A stretch of 64,000 nt of DNA from an uncultured Prevotellaceae bacterium (GTDB taxonomy: Bacteria > Bacteroidota > Bacteroidia > Bacteroidales > Bacteroidaceae), in contig CAMZCM010000010.1 of the NCBI GenBank assembly GCA_947305005.1, forward strand, positions 1-64,000, in the 5' to 3' direction. The notes beneath the pieces were generated by a model. The model made no database searches, was not told the DNA's origin, and was given only the letters and a program-made list of their open reading frames with translations. A program made the position numbers and the translations under genes. How positions within the stretch are numbered: position 1 is the first letter of the stretch; every line of letters begins with the position of its first letter. Positions 1 to 8,450 of the stretch are shown here, piece after piece.

Positions 1-1
1 A

Positions 2-118
2 GACTCTCCCCCCGCCCTCCCTATCAGGGAGGGAGTTAATACCTTATCAGAAGAGAGTGATTGCAATTCTGGAAAAGTGACTGCTCCCTCCCTGATAGGG
101 AGGGCGGGGGGAGAGTCT
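2..118. repeat. Inverted pair of a GC-rich palindromic element
   Basis: The first 36 bases (GACTCTCCCCCC then GCCCTCCCTATCAGGGAGGG) recur in reverse complement at about 80-118. Each copy itself holds the palindrome CTCCCTATCAGGGAG. A third copy with the same orientation as the second lies at 393-429, and a diverged relative at about 38604-38645. The 12-bp unit TCTTCTTGGGGA is repeated directly after the second copy (116-147). The pair sits inside an open reading frame. Confidence 0.75.
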
Positions 119-337
119 TCTTGGGGAGAGTCTTCTTGGGGAGAGTCCGCTCCTCTTATGACCTGTCGCCATTGCTTGCGCTTCGCCCTTGGCTACTGCA
201 CTCGCGATGGTCGCAAGCTGCCCTTCCGTGAGCCGCTCTCCCTTCGTCTCTCCGATGGTCGCACCTTCCCTCTTCGCTTTGACTGCAAGGCGTGTGAAAT
301 GCAAGTGCTTTCTGGGGGATTAGGGATTAAAGAATAA
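2..337 (+). CDS. U32-family peptidase, C-terminal fragment (5' end outside window)
   Basis: The frame is open from base 2 without a stop, so the gene starts upstream of the window. The segment from about position 158 on has the C-terminal cysteine pattern I know from Bacteroidetes U32 (collagenase-like) peptidases: a CRHC motif, a later Cys, a REPLSLRL stretch and a final FDCKACEM. Upstream of CRHC the frame runs through two inverted copies of a GC-rich palindrome (about 2-37 and 80-118) and a short tandem repeat coding SSWGE twice, none of which looks like peptidase sequence. The stop codon lies inside a 7-bp-periodic array, which adds a GGLGIKE tail. Repeats have therefore probably entered the gene. 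Family call is fair; whether the enzyme is still functional cannot be judged here. Confidence 0.6.
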   Translation, partial: DSPPALPIREGVNTLSEESDCNSGKVTAPSLIGRAGGESSWGESSWGESAPLMTCRHCLRFALGYCTRDGRKLPFREPLSLRLSDGRTFPLRFDCKACEMQVLSGGLGIKE

Positions 338-351
338 GGATTAAAGATTAA
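317..351 (+). repeat. 7-bp-periodic array, GGATTAR type (five units)
   Basis: Five consecutive heptamers read GGATTAG, GGATTAA, AGAATAA, GGATTAA, AGATTAA. The stop codon of the U32 fragment (335-337) lies within the third unit and the next gene starts six bases after the array. This is one of about a dozen arrays in the window with period 7 but different unit sequences. Confidence 0.75.
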
Positions 352-356
352 GCGCG

Positions 357-1397
357 ATGGCCCACTCAATAATAGACATATTCTCAAAGGTGACCGCTCC
401 CTCCTTTATAGGGAGGGCGGGGGGAGAGTCTTTCCTTCTCATCCTCCTCCTCTTCTTTACTTCCTGCTACAATTCCCCGCAGCACATCATCCTTGAGAAC
501 CCTGAAGCCACAAGTACTGACAGCAGCGCGATGCAGCTCAGTCGTCCTTATGGGGTGGGCTATAACCTCCTCGTTCACGCTGACAGCCTCCTCTTGGTGG
601 AGGACCGCCCTATGCATTGGAGCGAGGGCGTGACTGAGAGCAGCGACAGCCAATGGGTGAGACAGAAGGAACGGATTGTCATTGCTGCCCTCACCGTCAT
701 CCCCGAGGATTCCATCGACAGCGTGTGGGTCAAGGTGGCGCGCGATCAGTTCACGATGGGTTGGCTGCATGAGACAGACCTCTTGGAAGGCACGAGCCCC
801 GACGATCCCATCAGCCTCTTCATCCGTTTCTTCTCGAACAGTCATGTCCTGTGGTTCCTGATTGTGATGTCAGCTGTTGCGGCTATCGTTCTGTTGCGGG
901 TGATGCGTCGTCAGCGCTTCCGCGCCATCTTGTTCGACGATATCCCCAGTGTTTATCCCACCCTCCTGACCTCTACGCTGGCCCTTTCAGCTCTGCTCTA
1001 TGCCTTCATCCAGCACTACCACCCTCAGATGTGGGTTCAATTCTACTACCATCCTACACTCAATCCCTTCTCGCAGCCCATGCTGCTGTGCTTGTTCCTC
1101 TGCACCGTGTGGGCGTTGTTCCTGCTGATGCTCACTGTGGTTGACGATGTGCTGAAGCTGCTGTCGCCTGTCGAGGCGCTCCTCTATCTTTTCTCCCTCT
1201 TGGGTGTCTGCATGGTCTTGTATCTGATGATATCCCTGTTCCCCATTCTCCTTGCCGCCACCCTCTGCATCGCTTACATCCTCTTCGCCCTCTACCGCTA
1301 TCTCAAGTATGCCCGTGCTCTTTACCTCTGTGGACGCTGTCATCGGAAGTTGCAGCACAAAGGTGTCTGCCCCTATTGCGGAGCCATTAATGAGTAG
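357..1397 (+). CDS. Membrane-anchored lipoprotein with C-terminal zinc ribbon
   Basis: 346 residues. An N-terminal hydrophobic stretch ending LLFFTSC looks like a lipobox signal peptide with the lipidated Cys near residue 37. A soluble extracytoplasmic part (about 40-155) follows, then five or so hydrophobic segments (about 165-315) and a terminal four-cysteine zinc ribbon (CGRC ... CPYC). The SH3-like character of the soluble part is only an impression. The n-region of the signal peptide (residues 11-25, KVTAPSFIGRAGGES) is encoded by a copy of the GC-rich palindrome at 393-429, almost identical to a peptide in the preceding gene, so the original N-terminus may have been replaced. The annotated ATG at 357 is the first in frame; GTG at 390 is an alternative. 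Function unknown. Confidence 0.65.
   Translation: MAHSIIDIFSKVTAPSFIGRAGGESFLLILLLFFTSCYNSPQHIILENPEATSTDSSAMQLSRPYGVGYNLLVHADSLLLVEDRPMHWSEGVTESSDSQWVRQKERIVIAALTVIPEDSIDSVWVKVARDQFTMGWLHETDLLEGTSPDDPISLFIRFFSNSHVLWFLIVMSAVAAIVLLRVMRRQRFRAILFDDIPSVYPTLLTSTLALSALLYAFIQHYHPQMWVQFYYHPTLNPFSQPMLLCLFLCTVWALFLLMLTVVDDVLKLLSPVEALLYLFSLLGVCMVLYLMISLFPILLAATLCIAYILFALYRYLKYARALYLCGRCHRKLQHKGVCPYCGAINE
393..429 (+). repeat. GC-rich palindromic element, third copy, inside a coding start
   Basis: This copy matches 83-118 almost base for base (GCTCCCTCC, TATAGGGAGGGCGGGGGGAG, AGTC) and is read in the same frame, giving APSFIGRAGGES here against APSLIGRAGGES in the upstream gene. Confidence 0.75.
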
Positions 1398-1443
1398 CTG
1401 CGATACTATCCTTACACATCTTATCCTTTTCCTTTAAATAAAA

Positions 1444-1475
1444 TTTGTGTATTTGAAGGAAAAAAGTTACTTTTG
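1444..1475 (+). promoter_or_regulatory. Bacteroidetes-type promoter of the HU-like gene
   Basis: TTTG at 1444-1447, a 20-bp spacer, then TACTTTTG at 1468-1475 match the TTTG/TAnnTTTG consensus. Transcription would start near 1482 and include the 22-bp repeat array in the 5' leader. Confidence 0.65.
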
Positions 1476-1496
1476 CACTGAAAAAGTTATGTTTAT

Positions 1497-1570
1497 GGTA
1501 CCGTGAACATAAGTTCGTAGTACCATGAACACAAATTCACAGTACCATGAACATGTGTTCACAGTACCGC
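1497..1570 (+). repeat. 22-bp tandem array with internal dyads upstream of the HU-like gene
   Basis: The box GTACC recurs at 1498, 1520, 1542 and 1564, exactly 22 bp apart. Between boxes each unit carries an inverted motif of the form TGAACA...TGTTCA; it is perfect in the third unit (TGAACATGTGTTCA, about 1548-1561). The array lies between the promoter and the start codon, so it could act as stacked operator sites on DNA or as structure in the 5' leader. Confidence 0.8.
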
Positions 1571-1636
1571 GAATAGAAAATTCTCAATAGCATAGAGAAA
1601 AATATATAGTATAGAAACAAAAAAAGAAACAAGAAG

Positions 1637-2293
1637 ATGGCAAATTATGTACTTCAGAAACTGCCGAAAGGTATGAAAGAAAGGGAAAATGTAGTGTTCC
1701 CGAAAATGCAGACTTATACGACGCATGATACAGAGACTGTGCTTAAACACATGCGCATCTATGCAGGGAATTTGAGTGAGGGCACAATGCGTAGCGTCTT
1801 TGAGGCATTGGCAGAGACGATGAAGAGCTGGATGCCGCTCGGCCATAACATCAAGATCGACGGGATCGGTCTGTTCTCATTGTCCTTGGGCTTTGATACC
1901 ACAACGCCTTCTGAGCACGCCATTGCAAAGGGAAAGAAGCAAGGCGGAGACAACGAGAAGACGAAATATCGTCATATTTGCATCAAGGGTATCAATTTCA
2001 GACCCGACCCTACATTGCTGGCTGAATTGAACCAGATCACCACTTTCGAGCGTGTTGAATCAGAAGTGAAGGTGCCTTCTAAGGGCAAGTTCAGCCGAGA
2101 GGAACGACTGGCGAAAGCACTGGCAATCATCGATAAAAACGGCTACATGACGCTTGCGGATTATACCGTTGCTACAGGTCTTTGTCGTTCTTCAGCCTCA
2201 ACAGACTTGAAGGTGCTGACTGCTGACCCCACCTCTGGAATCACCTCGCGTGGCTCCCATTCTCACAAGCTTTGGGTTCGGAAGGTGGAATAA
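1637..2293 (+). CDS. HU-like (HU-HIG) DNA-binding protein with C-terminal helix-turn-helix
   Basis: 218 residues. The first 130 or so match the Bacteroidetes HU-HIG type of HU/IHF relatives: MANYVLQKLPKG start, a helical dimerisation part (residues 30-65), then the beta-arm region around KIDGIGLFSLSLGF. After a basic linker (KGKKQGGDNEKTKYRH), residues 150-218 look like a winged helix (EERLAKALAII, TLADYTVATGL, SHSHKLWVRK). The protein presumably binds and bends DNA; the extra winged helix suggests sequence-specific binding. The array of 22-bp repeats in its own leader is an obvious candidate target, which would mean autoregulation (inference). A hairpin terminator follows directly. Confidence 0.8.
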   Translation: MANYVLQKLPKGMKERENVVFPKMQTYTTHDTETVLKHMRIYAGNLSEGTMRSVFEALAETMKSWMPLGHNIKIDGIGLFSLSLGFDTTTPSEHAIAKGKKQGGDNEKTKYRHICIKGINFRPDPTLLAELNQITTFERVESEVKVPSKGKFSREERLAKALAIIDKNGYMTLADYTVATGLCRSSASTDLKVLTADPTSGITSRGSHSHKLWVRKVE

Positions 2294-2300
2294 GAAGTAA

Positions 2301-2335
2301 AAAGCCCCAAGGCTCACTCGGAACCTTGAGGCTTT
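2301..2335 (+). terminator. Terminator after the HU-like gene
   Basis: AAAGCCCCAAGG pairs with CCTTGAGGCTTT (one mismatch) around an 11-base loop. It also reads as a terminator for the minus-strand gene ending at 2389. Confidence 0.7.
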
Positions 2336-2388
2336 AATCTCATTTGGAAGGATTGCGTGTGTGCTTGCGCACATACGCGAGGGAAAAC

Positions 2389-3300
2389 TTAGAACAAGGG
2401 TGAAGGATAAACGCCCTCGTCAACGAGCTGCTTGATGCGCTCTACGGTGCCGGGACGGTCTGCAGCGTAGGTGACGCCGAACCACTTGGAGGTCGTGTCG
2501 AGCACCTTGCAGGTAGCAGTACCTTCGTTGATGAGCTTGTCAATCATGAGCGGGATGAAGAACTCAGCCTTGAGGTTGGTCATGTTCTTCGGGTCGGACA
2601 GGAACTCCTTGAAGTACTCCTCGCTGTACTGGAAGTAGTCGGGAGTGAAGCCCCACATGTTCATGCTGACAGGCACGTTCTCGCCGCCAACGGGAATCCA
2701 TTTGTCGCCATCCTTGTAGCAGATCTCGCCATCGATGGTGTCGATTTCCGTGCGCTCCACGATGTCCTTGAGGTTGCCGTTAGCGTCCTTGCTGCAGATG
2801 CCGCGAGCCACGCTGCCGTTCTCGCTCAGGGTGTTGCCTACGCGGAAGCCGACCATAGCGTACTTGCCTTTGCTGCCCTCGGGCAGGTCAGCGAGGAACT
2901 TACCGATGGTCATGAAAGCGTCGCGATTGTAGAAGTCGTCGCAGTTGATGACGCAGAAGGGCTCCTTGATGACATCCTTACCCATCAGCACTGCGTGGTT
3001 GGTACCCCAGGGCTTTACACGGCCTTCGGGAACGCTGAAGCCTGCGGGCAGGTCGTCAAGTGCCTGGAAGCAGAGCTCGCAAGGAACCTGTCCTTCGTAT
3101 TTCTTGAGAATCTGGTTGCGGAACTGATCTTCAAAATCGCGACGGATCACCCATACGATTTTGCCGAAGCCAGCCTGGATAGCATCGTAGATGGAGTAGT
3201 CCATGATTGTTTCACCATTGGGGCCTAAGGCATCGAGCTGCTTCAAACCACCATAGCGGCTACCCATACCGGCCGCTAAGAGAAAGAGAGTAGGTTTCAT
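2389..3300 (-). CDS. Sugar-phosphate nucleotidyltransferase
   Basis: 303 residues, the size of a single-domain NTP-transferase. The N-terminus has the nucleotide-binding signature LLAAGMGSRYGGLKQL, with the conserved GxGxR-type loop and a Lys. Further on are KPWGTNHAVLMG (base and sugar recognition) and INCDDFYN (metal-binding acidic pair). It most resembles the Bacteroidetes nucleotidyltransferases annotated as glucose-1-phosphate uridylyl- or thymidylyl-type; the exact sugar cannot be told. It is monocistronic, with its own TAACTTTG promoter at 3344-3351 (minus), divergent from the sialidase gene. Confidence 0.8.
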   Translation of the reverse strand: MKPTLFLLAAGMGSRYGGLKQLDALGPNGETIMDYSIYDAIQAGFGKIVWVIRRDFEDQFRNQILKKYEGQVPCELCFQALDDLPAGFSVPEGRVKPWGTNHAVLMGKDVIKEPFCVINCDDFYNRDAFMTIGKFLADLPEGSKGKYAMVGFRVGNTLSENGSVARGICSKDANGNLKDIVERTEIDTIDGEICYKDGDKWIPVGGENVPVSMNMWGFTPDYFQYSEEYFKEFLSDPKNMTNLKAEFFIPLMIDKLINEGTATCKVLDTTSKWFGVTYAADRPGTVERIKQLVDEGVYPSPLF

Positions 3301-3343
3301 GAATTGTTAGAGTAAAAGTGTGAATAAAAATTTTATTTGAGGG

Positions 3344-3401
3344 CAAAGTTACAAATTATTTATGAAATGCAAGTTTTTTTTCATGAAAAACACTATCTTT
3401 G
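3344..3401. promoter_or_regulatory. Divergent promoters of nucleotidyltransferase and sialidase genes
   Basis: CAAAGTTA at 3344-3351 is TAACTTTG on the minus strand; TATCTTTG at 3394-3401 is on the plus strand. The sialidase transcript would have a leader of about 125 bases. Confidence 0.6.
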
Positions 3402-3530
3402 CCCCCGAAATAGATAGAATACTCGTTTATAAACTAACTGAGAGAGACAGAAAACCGTATGCTTCCTCAGAAATAATTTTTGCGAAGAATAGATATAATC
3501 ATATACAAGTCAACTACTAAAACTTAAAAT

Positions 3531-6500
3531 ATGAAAATGAAAAAGCTACTAACTATTTTGCTCCTGCTCGTTGTGGGGGCAAGCAGTTCTATTTTTGCTC
3601 AAACGGCGGTCACCATGGGAAGCCAAGTGACAGATGCCAGTAACATCGTCAGCGGCAAAGCGTATCTTCTACAACATCAAGGAAATGGTACCAATAAACC
3701 TTGGCTTGAAGATGCAGGAAATTACTATAATTGCCCCAATTCTGCCGGCAATTGTAATCAGGCCTCCGTATGGTATCTGATTGATAACGGAGACGGCACC
3801 TGGAAAATCGAAAATGCTTATACAGGTAAGTATTGGCCCAAGCCAACAGGTAACGCCAATCTGGTAGGTACGGATGCTGCCAATGCGGGTAACTGGACAC
3901 TGAACTTTTCCGATGGCATTGCGGCTCCAACCTGCAATGGGTATAGATTGAACCGTAGTACACCCTATTTGGTTGGATGGAATAGCGGCTCTGGCTCTGT
4001 TACTCAAGTGAAGATTTTCGAGGTAACAGCTTCCACGCTTGCTACTTCTCCCACTTATTCTGCTTTTGCTGACAAAGACATTTCTGTCTCGGGCACGGAA
4101 GCTTCCAGCATCAGCGAGGGCCAATGGTATGTGATGAAGAATCGGGGACGCAACGGCTATGCTTTTGAGAACAGCGGTTCAATGAAGAACCAAGCTGCTG
4201 CTCCTTCTGGCACGGCCACAAATAATGCCAAATTTCTTGTTCGTTTCCTCAATGCAGGCGACGGCAAATACTATTTGCAAAACGGCTTGGGCAACTATTG
4301 GGGTGCTGTTCCACAGAATACTGCTGTGCCCGCTACAGCAGTCGGCACAGAGAAGTACACTGTCGGTGAGATTAATTCTACAAACGGCCACTTCTATCTG
4401 ACGTCTGAGACCAACGGCATCGTCCTCGATTGCCAAGAAAATGGCTATCCTGTCGTAGGATGGGGTACATCCATTCCCACTTCCACAGGCGGCAACAGCG
4501 ACTGGGCTTTCTTTCCTGTAGAATTCGTTGAGTCATGGGTGCCCACAGCCTCTGAGGTCTATACCATCAACAACACCAACGCTAATCGTGGTGCGCTTAT
4601 ATACAATCCTGACGCTAGTACCAAATACGTTTGGTCCAGTGGCAAGAGCGGCACATTTGATGCCAGCAATGCCAACAGCCAGTGGGTCATTATCCCCTCG
4701 GGAACCTCTAATCAGTATTACCTTTATAATGTAGGTGCTGGTAAGTTTGCTATTCCAACAGCCATTGCCCAGGGTTCTGGCAATTCATGGATATTCAGTG
4801 ACAATGCCGTAGCTGTCATCTTTGAGACCCAAGGCGATGGCACGAAGAAAATCAAAATGGCCTCCACACCCGTCAGCGGAACCAATGCCGCATATATGGC
4901 TGTATCTAACAACTATACCGGTCCTATCATCAACTACAATGATGTTGGCGGCAATTTCACCATTACGAAAGTGGATGGCCAAGACCAGAGCACAGCCGCC
5001 AACGCAGCTGTGGCCAAGTTGGTGAGCCGGCAGACAGCCTTGACGGGATCTGTCACAGCAGACGATGGATGGTATGTGATTCGCATCAAGACTACAAGCA
5101 ACAGCACAGCAACCGCCTCGCCTGGTCGTTTCATTTATCCAGGTACTACTAATCAGGCCAATTATCCTCTTACTTTCACGGGTAGCATCGATGTACAACC
5201 TGCGATCAGTGATGTAACGTTCTATACGCGATTTGTCAAGAACGGGTCCGACTACAATTGGCAAATGACAAACGGAAGATATCTCATAAATAGTAATAAC
5301 GTCTTCCCCACATCTTCCAGTGAGTCTGTGGCTGTTGTTCCTGGTTATGATAACGGAAGCTATATCAAATCCAATGGAAGATTTGCCGACCCATATGTGA
5401 GCAATAGCAACTTCTTTATTGGCGAAACAGCTTCTTATCGTACAACTTGGAGCATCTATCCCATTGACCTCACTACTGCTGGCCTCGTGGCTTGGCAGAT
5501 TGTCTGCGACGCCGCACCCGAATCGGCACAGATTATTTGCTCACGTGCTGATGTGGTCGGCCAGAACACAGTTTATAAGAACGGTTTCTTCTTCTTCCCG
5601 ACAGGGGTAACTCCCGGGAAAAGCGACTTCACATTGGAAGGAGCCTACGATGTTGATATAGATGCTACAGCTCATACCATCACCTTTGCTTATGATCCCA
5701 ATCTGGCAATGGTCGAAGGTAGCGTGATCGTGGCACAAGGATGGCAGACAGCAGGCCGCGACAGCGAAGTGATGCTGTTGAAGGTCACTGCATCTCCTTT
5801 CAAGGATGCCACCGGCGTTTCGCTCACAGCCAGCCTCAAGGACGGTTCCGAGGCTAATATCTCTACTCTAAAACTTTATGAAGCTTCGACCAGTTCGCCG
5901 GAAATCTATTCTACAGGTGATGGAGCTCCGACAAAGACAGTGGTCGCTACGGCTACTATCTCTGGTTCTACAGCCACCTTTAGTATTGGCAACCTTTCTG
6001 CAGGAACGCACTACTATTGGCTCGGCGCAACTGTGAAGGATAATGCAACGCTGGGTGCAGTTCTCGATGCAGCTGTGACAAGCATCACCTATACATGCAA
6101 CAGCAATGAGACCACCCTTGACCTGACTGCCGTCGGCGACCCTGCCGACCGTGGCGCGATGGTCTTCAATGCACACTCTTATCCCTTCCTGCCTCGCGAC
6201 AATGGCAGCCGCGTCTATCGTATTCCCGCAATGGTAGTGGCCGAAGACGGCAGCATTGTGGTGGCCGCCGATAAGCGTTATCAAAGTCACACCGACATCG
6301 GCAACGGCGGACACGTCATCGACATTGTGGTGCGCCGCAGCACCGACGGCGGTAAGACCTGGAGCGCTCCCGTGACCATCGCCAAGGGCGAAGGCTCCAC
6401 CGCCAGCGGCGGCGACGACAAGCGTTGCGGCTTCGGCGACCCCAGCCTCGTGAAGGGTAAGGACGGCAAGCTCTATTGCCTCTTTGCCGCTGGCAACGAA

Positions 6501-8375
6501 GGCTACTTCTACGGCCAGAAAGGTATGTGTATGTCTGTCAGCACCGACAATGGTGTGACCTGGAGCAGCGGCGAGGGCAACCCGCCCGTTGACCTCTACT
6601 GGAGCGGCGCTATCAAGAACGTCGCCACCGCAGGTGCCGCAGGCTTCGGTCTCTATGACTACTTCGTGACTTCCGGTCGCGGTCTGTATATCCCCGAGGA
6701 CGACATCCTGATGTACCTCATCCCGGCTCAGACGATGACCAGTGAAACCGAGCACACAGGTGACTCGCAGGACTACGTCTTCTACTCCAGAGACGGCGGC
6801 GAATCGTGGTACTTCAGCGAGACCCCCATGGTTCAGGGCGGCGACGAAGCCAAGATCATCCAGATGAACGACGGCTCGCTCTTCGGTTCCATCCGCAAGG
6901 GAGGCAATCGCCGCTTCAACACCGCCACCTACACCAAGAACAATGACGGTACGCTCAGCTTCGAATATGGCACACAATGGGATAATAACCAACTTACGCA
7001 GAGCAGTCAGAACAACCAGGATATCCTCTATTACCAGCGCGAGACGGCAACAGGCAAGAAGGACTTCATCTTCCATTCCATTACCACAGGTAATCATGCC
7101 AACTTCAAGCTCTATTACAGCACTGACCAGGGAAACAACTGGACAGAGTTCCTGACTGTGCAGACCAAAGGCACACGCTATGTCACGATGGATAAGAGCG
7201 GTACTGATGAGAACCCCGGCAGCCTCTACCTCTTTTTCGAGGACCAGAGCCTCAATAGCGCTGGCGGTTACACCGACTACAACCACTATCCTCTGAACTT
7301 CATTGAGATTACACGTGAACAACTGCTTCAGTATATACCTGATTTGGAAAAGTCGGCACTGTACAAGGATGTGAATATTGTCCAGGGCACAACTGGTGAG
7401 GCTACATACGGCTCATGGAACAATTCCACGTGGACTTCCAAAGCTGCCAGCGGAGTTGCCGGGTTGACAATGACATTGAGTGACGGTTCATACAACAGAT
7501 TCTCAAGTTATAACGGCCGTTACAATTTAGCTTATCATCCCGCCGCTGCCAACACCAATTCAACCATAACGCTGACTGCACCAGATGGCTATGTCATCAC
7601 AGGCTATTCCGTACAGACAGGCGTATATCAGGCTGCCACATACACATTGACGCCTTCTGGCGGCACACCTGTATCACCCGCTAATCTCGGTAGTACCTAT
7701 ACATCTATTAACGTTTCTGATTTATTTACAACCTCTACATCCATCACAGTCTCCACGACAGATGCCACCAAGTGGCTTTGCTTTACGAACTTTGTGGTCA
7801 CGATCTGTCCAATTGACTATGCTGTTAATCTCAATGTCGTAGGTGGCAAGTCCTATGCTACAATCTATCTGCCCTTCGGTATCACTCTTCCTGATGAAGT
7901 GACGGCATATAAGATAGCTGTAGATGGGAAAAATGCTATTCCCACTTCAATGGGACAGGAATTGCCAGCTAATACTCCTGCGTTGCTGATTTCTGAGACA
8001 GGTGTAACAGAAGCTACAGCGACCATTAATGCTGCTGCAACAGCTGATGCATCAGGAAATGTCTTGGCAGGTACAACTTCAGTCGGCTATGTCAGTGGCT
8101 ACGTGCTGAATGCTGTAGATAATCAGATTGGCTTCTATAAACTTGCCAGCACTGGTAGTTTAGCTGCCAACCGTGCTTACATCCCGTCGTCGATAGTCGT
8201 TGGGAATCAGATTAAAGCCTTCTTGCTTTCCGATGGTACGGAAACAGGCGTTGGCCAGACAGAGGCTCCTGAGGACGATGAGACTTACTACTCGTTGAGT
8301 GGTGTCAAAGTGAAGGGCAAACCAATCGTGAAGGGCGTGTTTATCCAGCCCGGAAGAAAGTACGTTGTGAAATAA
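3531..8375 (+). CDS. Secreted multi-modular exo-alpha-sialidase (GH33)
   Basis: 1614 residues, exported by a clear signal peptide (MKMKKLLTILLLLVV, cleavage after IFAQ). About 630 residues of N-terminal modules follow, at least four of which begin alike (SGKAYLLQ, EGQWYVMK, SEVYTINN, DDGWYVIR), suggesting repeated carbohydrate-binding units. Residues 670-865 resemble the beta-sandwich domain preceding BNR sialidases. The propeller starts around residue 895 with the YRIP arginine motif and carries Asp boxes STDGGKTW, STDNGVTW, SRDGGESW and STDQGNNW. It should release terminal sialic acids from glycoproteins outside the cell. A further domain (about 1280-1450) and a C-terminal tail (YYSLSGVKVKGK, VFIQPGRKYVVK) follow; similar tails end the GH30 and CotH proteins here. 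No sialate catabolism gene is adjacent. Confidence 0.9.
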   Translation: MKMKKLLTILLLLVVGASSSIFAQTAVTMGSQVTDASNIVSGKAYLLQHQGNGTNKPWLEDAGNYYNCPNSAGNCNQASVWYLIDNGDGTWKIENAYTGKYWPKPTGNANLVGTDAANAGNWTLNFSDGIAAPTCNGYRLNRSTPYLVGWNSGSGSVTQVKIFEVTASTLATSPTYSAFADKDISVSGTEASSISEGQWYVMKNRGRNGYAFENSGSMKNQAAAPSGTATNNAKFLVRFLNAGDGKYYLQNGLGNYWGAVPQNTAVPATAVGTEKYTVGEINSTNGHFYLTSETNGIVLDCQENGYPVVGWGTSIPTSTGGNSDWAFFPVEFVESWVPTASEVYTINNTNANRGALIYNPDASTKYVWSSGKSGTFDASNANSQWVIIPSGTSNQYYLYNVGAGKFAIPTAIAQGSGNSWIFSDNAVAVIFETQGDGTKKIKMASTPVSGTNAAYMAVSNNYTGPIINYNDVGGNFTITKVDGQDQSTAANAAVAKLVSRQTALTGSVTADDGWYVIRIKTTSNSTATASPGRFIYPGTTNQANYPLTFTGSIDVQPAISDVTFYTRFVKNGSDYNWQMTNGRYLINSNNVFPTSSSESVAVVPGYDNGSYIKSNGRFADPYVSNSNFFIGETASYRTTWSIYPIDLTTAGLVAWQIVCDAAPESAQIICSRADVVGQNTVYKNGFFFFPTGVTPGKSDFTLEGAYDVDIDATAHTITFAYDPNLAMVEGSVIVAQGWQTAGRDSEVMLLKVTASPFKDATGVSLTASLKDGSEANISTLKLYEASTSSPEIYSTGDGAPTKTVVATATISGSTATFSIGNLSAGTHYYWLGATVKDNATLGAVLDAAVTSITYTCNSNETTLDLTAVGDPADRGAMVFNAHSYPFLPRDNGSRVYRIPAMVVAEDGSIVVAADKRYQSHTDIGNGGHVIDIVVRRSTDGGKTWSAPVTIAKGEGSTASGGDDKRCGFGDPSLVKGKDGKLYCLFAAGNEGYFYGQKGMCMSVSTDNGVTWSSGEGNPPVDLYWSGAIKNVATAGAAGFGLYDYFVTSGRGLYIPEDDILMYLIPAQTMTSETEHTGDSQDYVFYSRDGGESWYFSETPMVQGGDEAKIIQMNDGSLFGSIRKGGNRRFNTATYTKNNDGTLSFEYGTQWDNNQLTQSSQNNQDILYYQRETATGKKDFIFHSITTGNHANFKLYYSTDQGNNWTEFLTVQTKGTRYVTMDKSGTDENPGSLYLFFEDQSLNSAGGYTDYNHYPLNFIEITREQLLQYIPDLEKSALYKDVNIVQGTTGEATYGSWNNSTWTSKAASGVAGLTMTLSDGSYNRFSSYNGRYNLAYHPAAANTNSTITLTAPDGYVITGYSVQTGVYQAATYTLTPSGGTPVSPANLGSTYTSINVSDLFTTSTSITVSTTDATKWLCFTNFVVTICPIDYAVNLNVVGGKSYATIYLPFGITLPDEVTAYKIAVDGKNAIPTSMGQELPANTPALLISETGVTEATATINAAATADASGNVLAGTTSVGYVSGYVLNAVDNQIGFYKLASTGSLAANRAYIPSSIVVGNQIKAFLLSDGTETGVGQTEAPEDDETYYSLSGVKVKGKPIVKGVFIQPGRKYVVK

Positions 8376-8383
8376 AGTAAATC

Positions 8384-8415
8384 TCTCCTCACCCTTCTAT
8401 GTGAGGGTGAGGAGA
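8384..8415 (+). terminator. Strong hairpin between sialidase and small peptide gene
   Basis: TCTCCTCACCCT pairs perfectly with AGGGTGAGGAGA (12 bp, 8-base loop). There is no T-run, so it may be a processing or partial-termination structure rather than a full terminator. Confidence 0.5.
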
Positions 8416-8450
8416 AGATTGATATAAAGAAGTATTTAAAACTTTCTAAT

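Noticed and set aside
1497..1570. CRISPR-like repeat
   Set aside because: Units are contiguous (22 bp) with no unique spacers and no cas genes nearby; the same holds for the heptamer arrays and the AGTACT array.
3459..3476. Five-codon frame (MLPQK) in the sialidase leader
   Set aside because: Too short, no associated terminator or alternative pairing.
5868..7322. Long open frame (484 codons) on the minus strand inside the sialidase gene
   Set aside because: It lies wholly antisense to a gene with clear sialidase motifs, gives a low-complexity Val/Ala-rich protein and has no promoter or recognisable domain; a by-product of codon bias.
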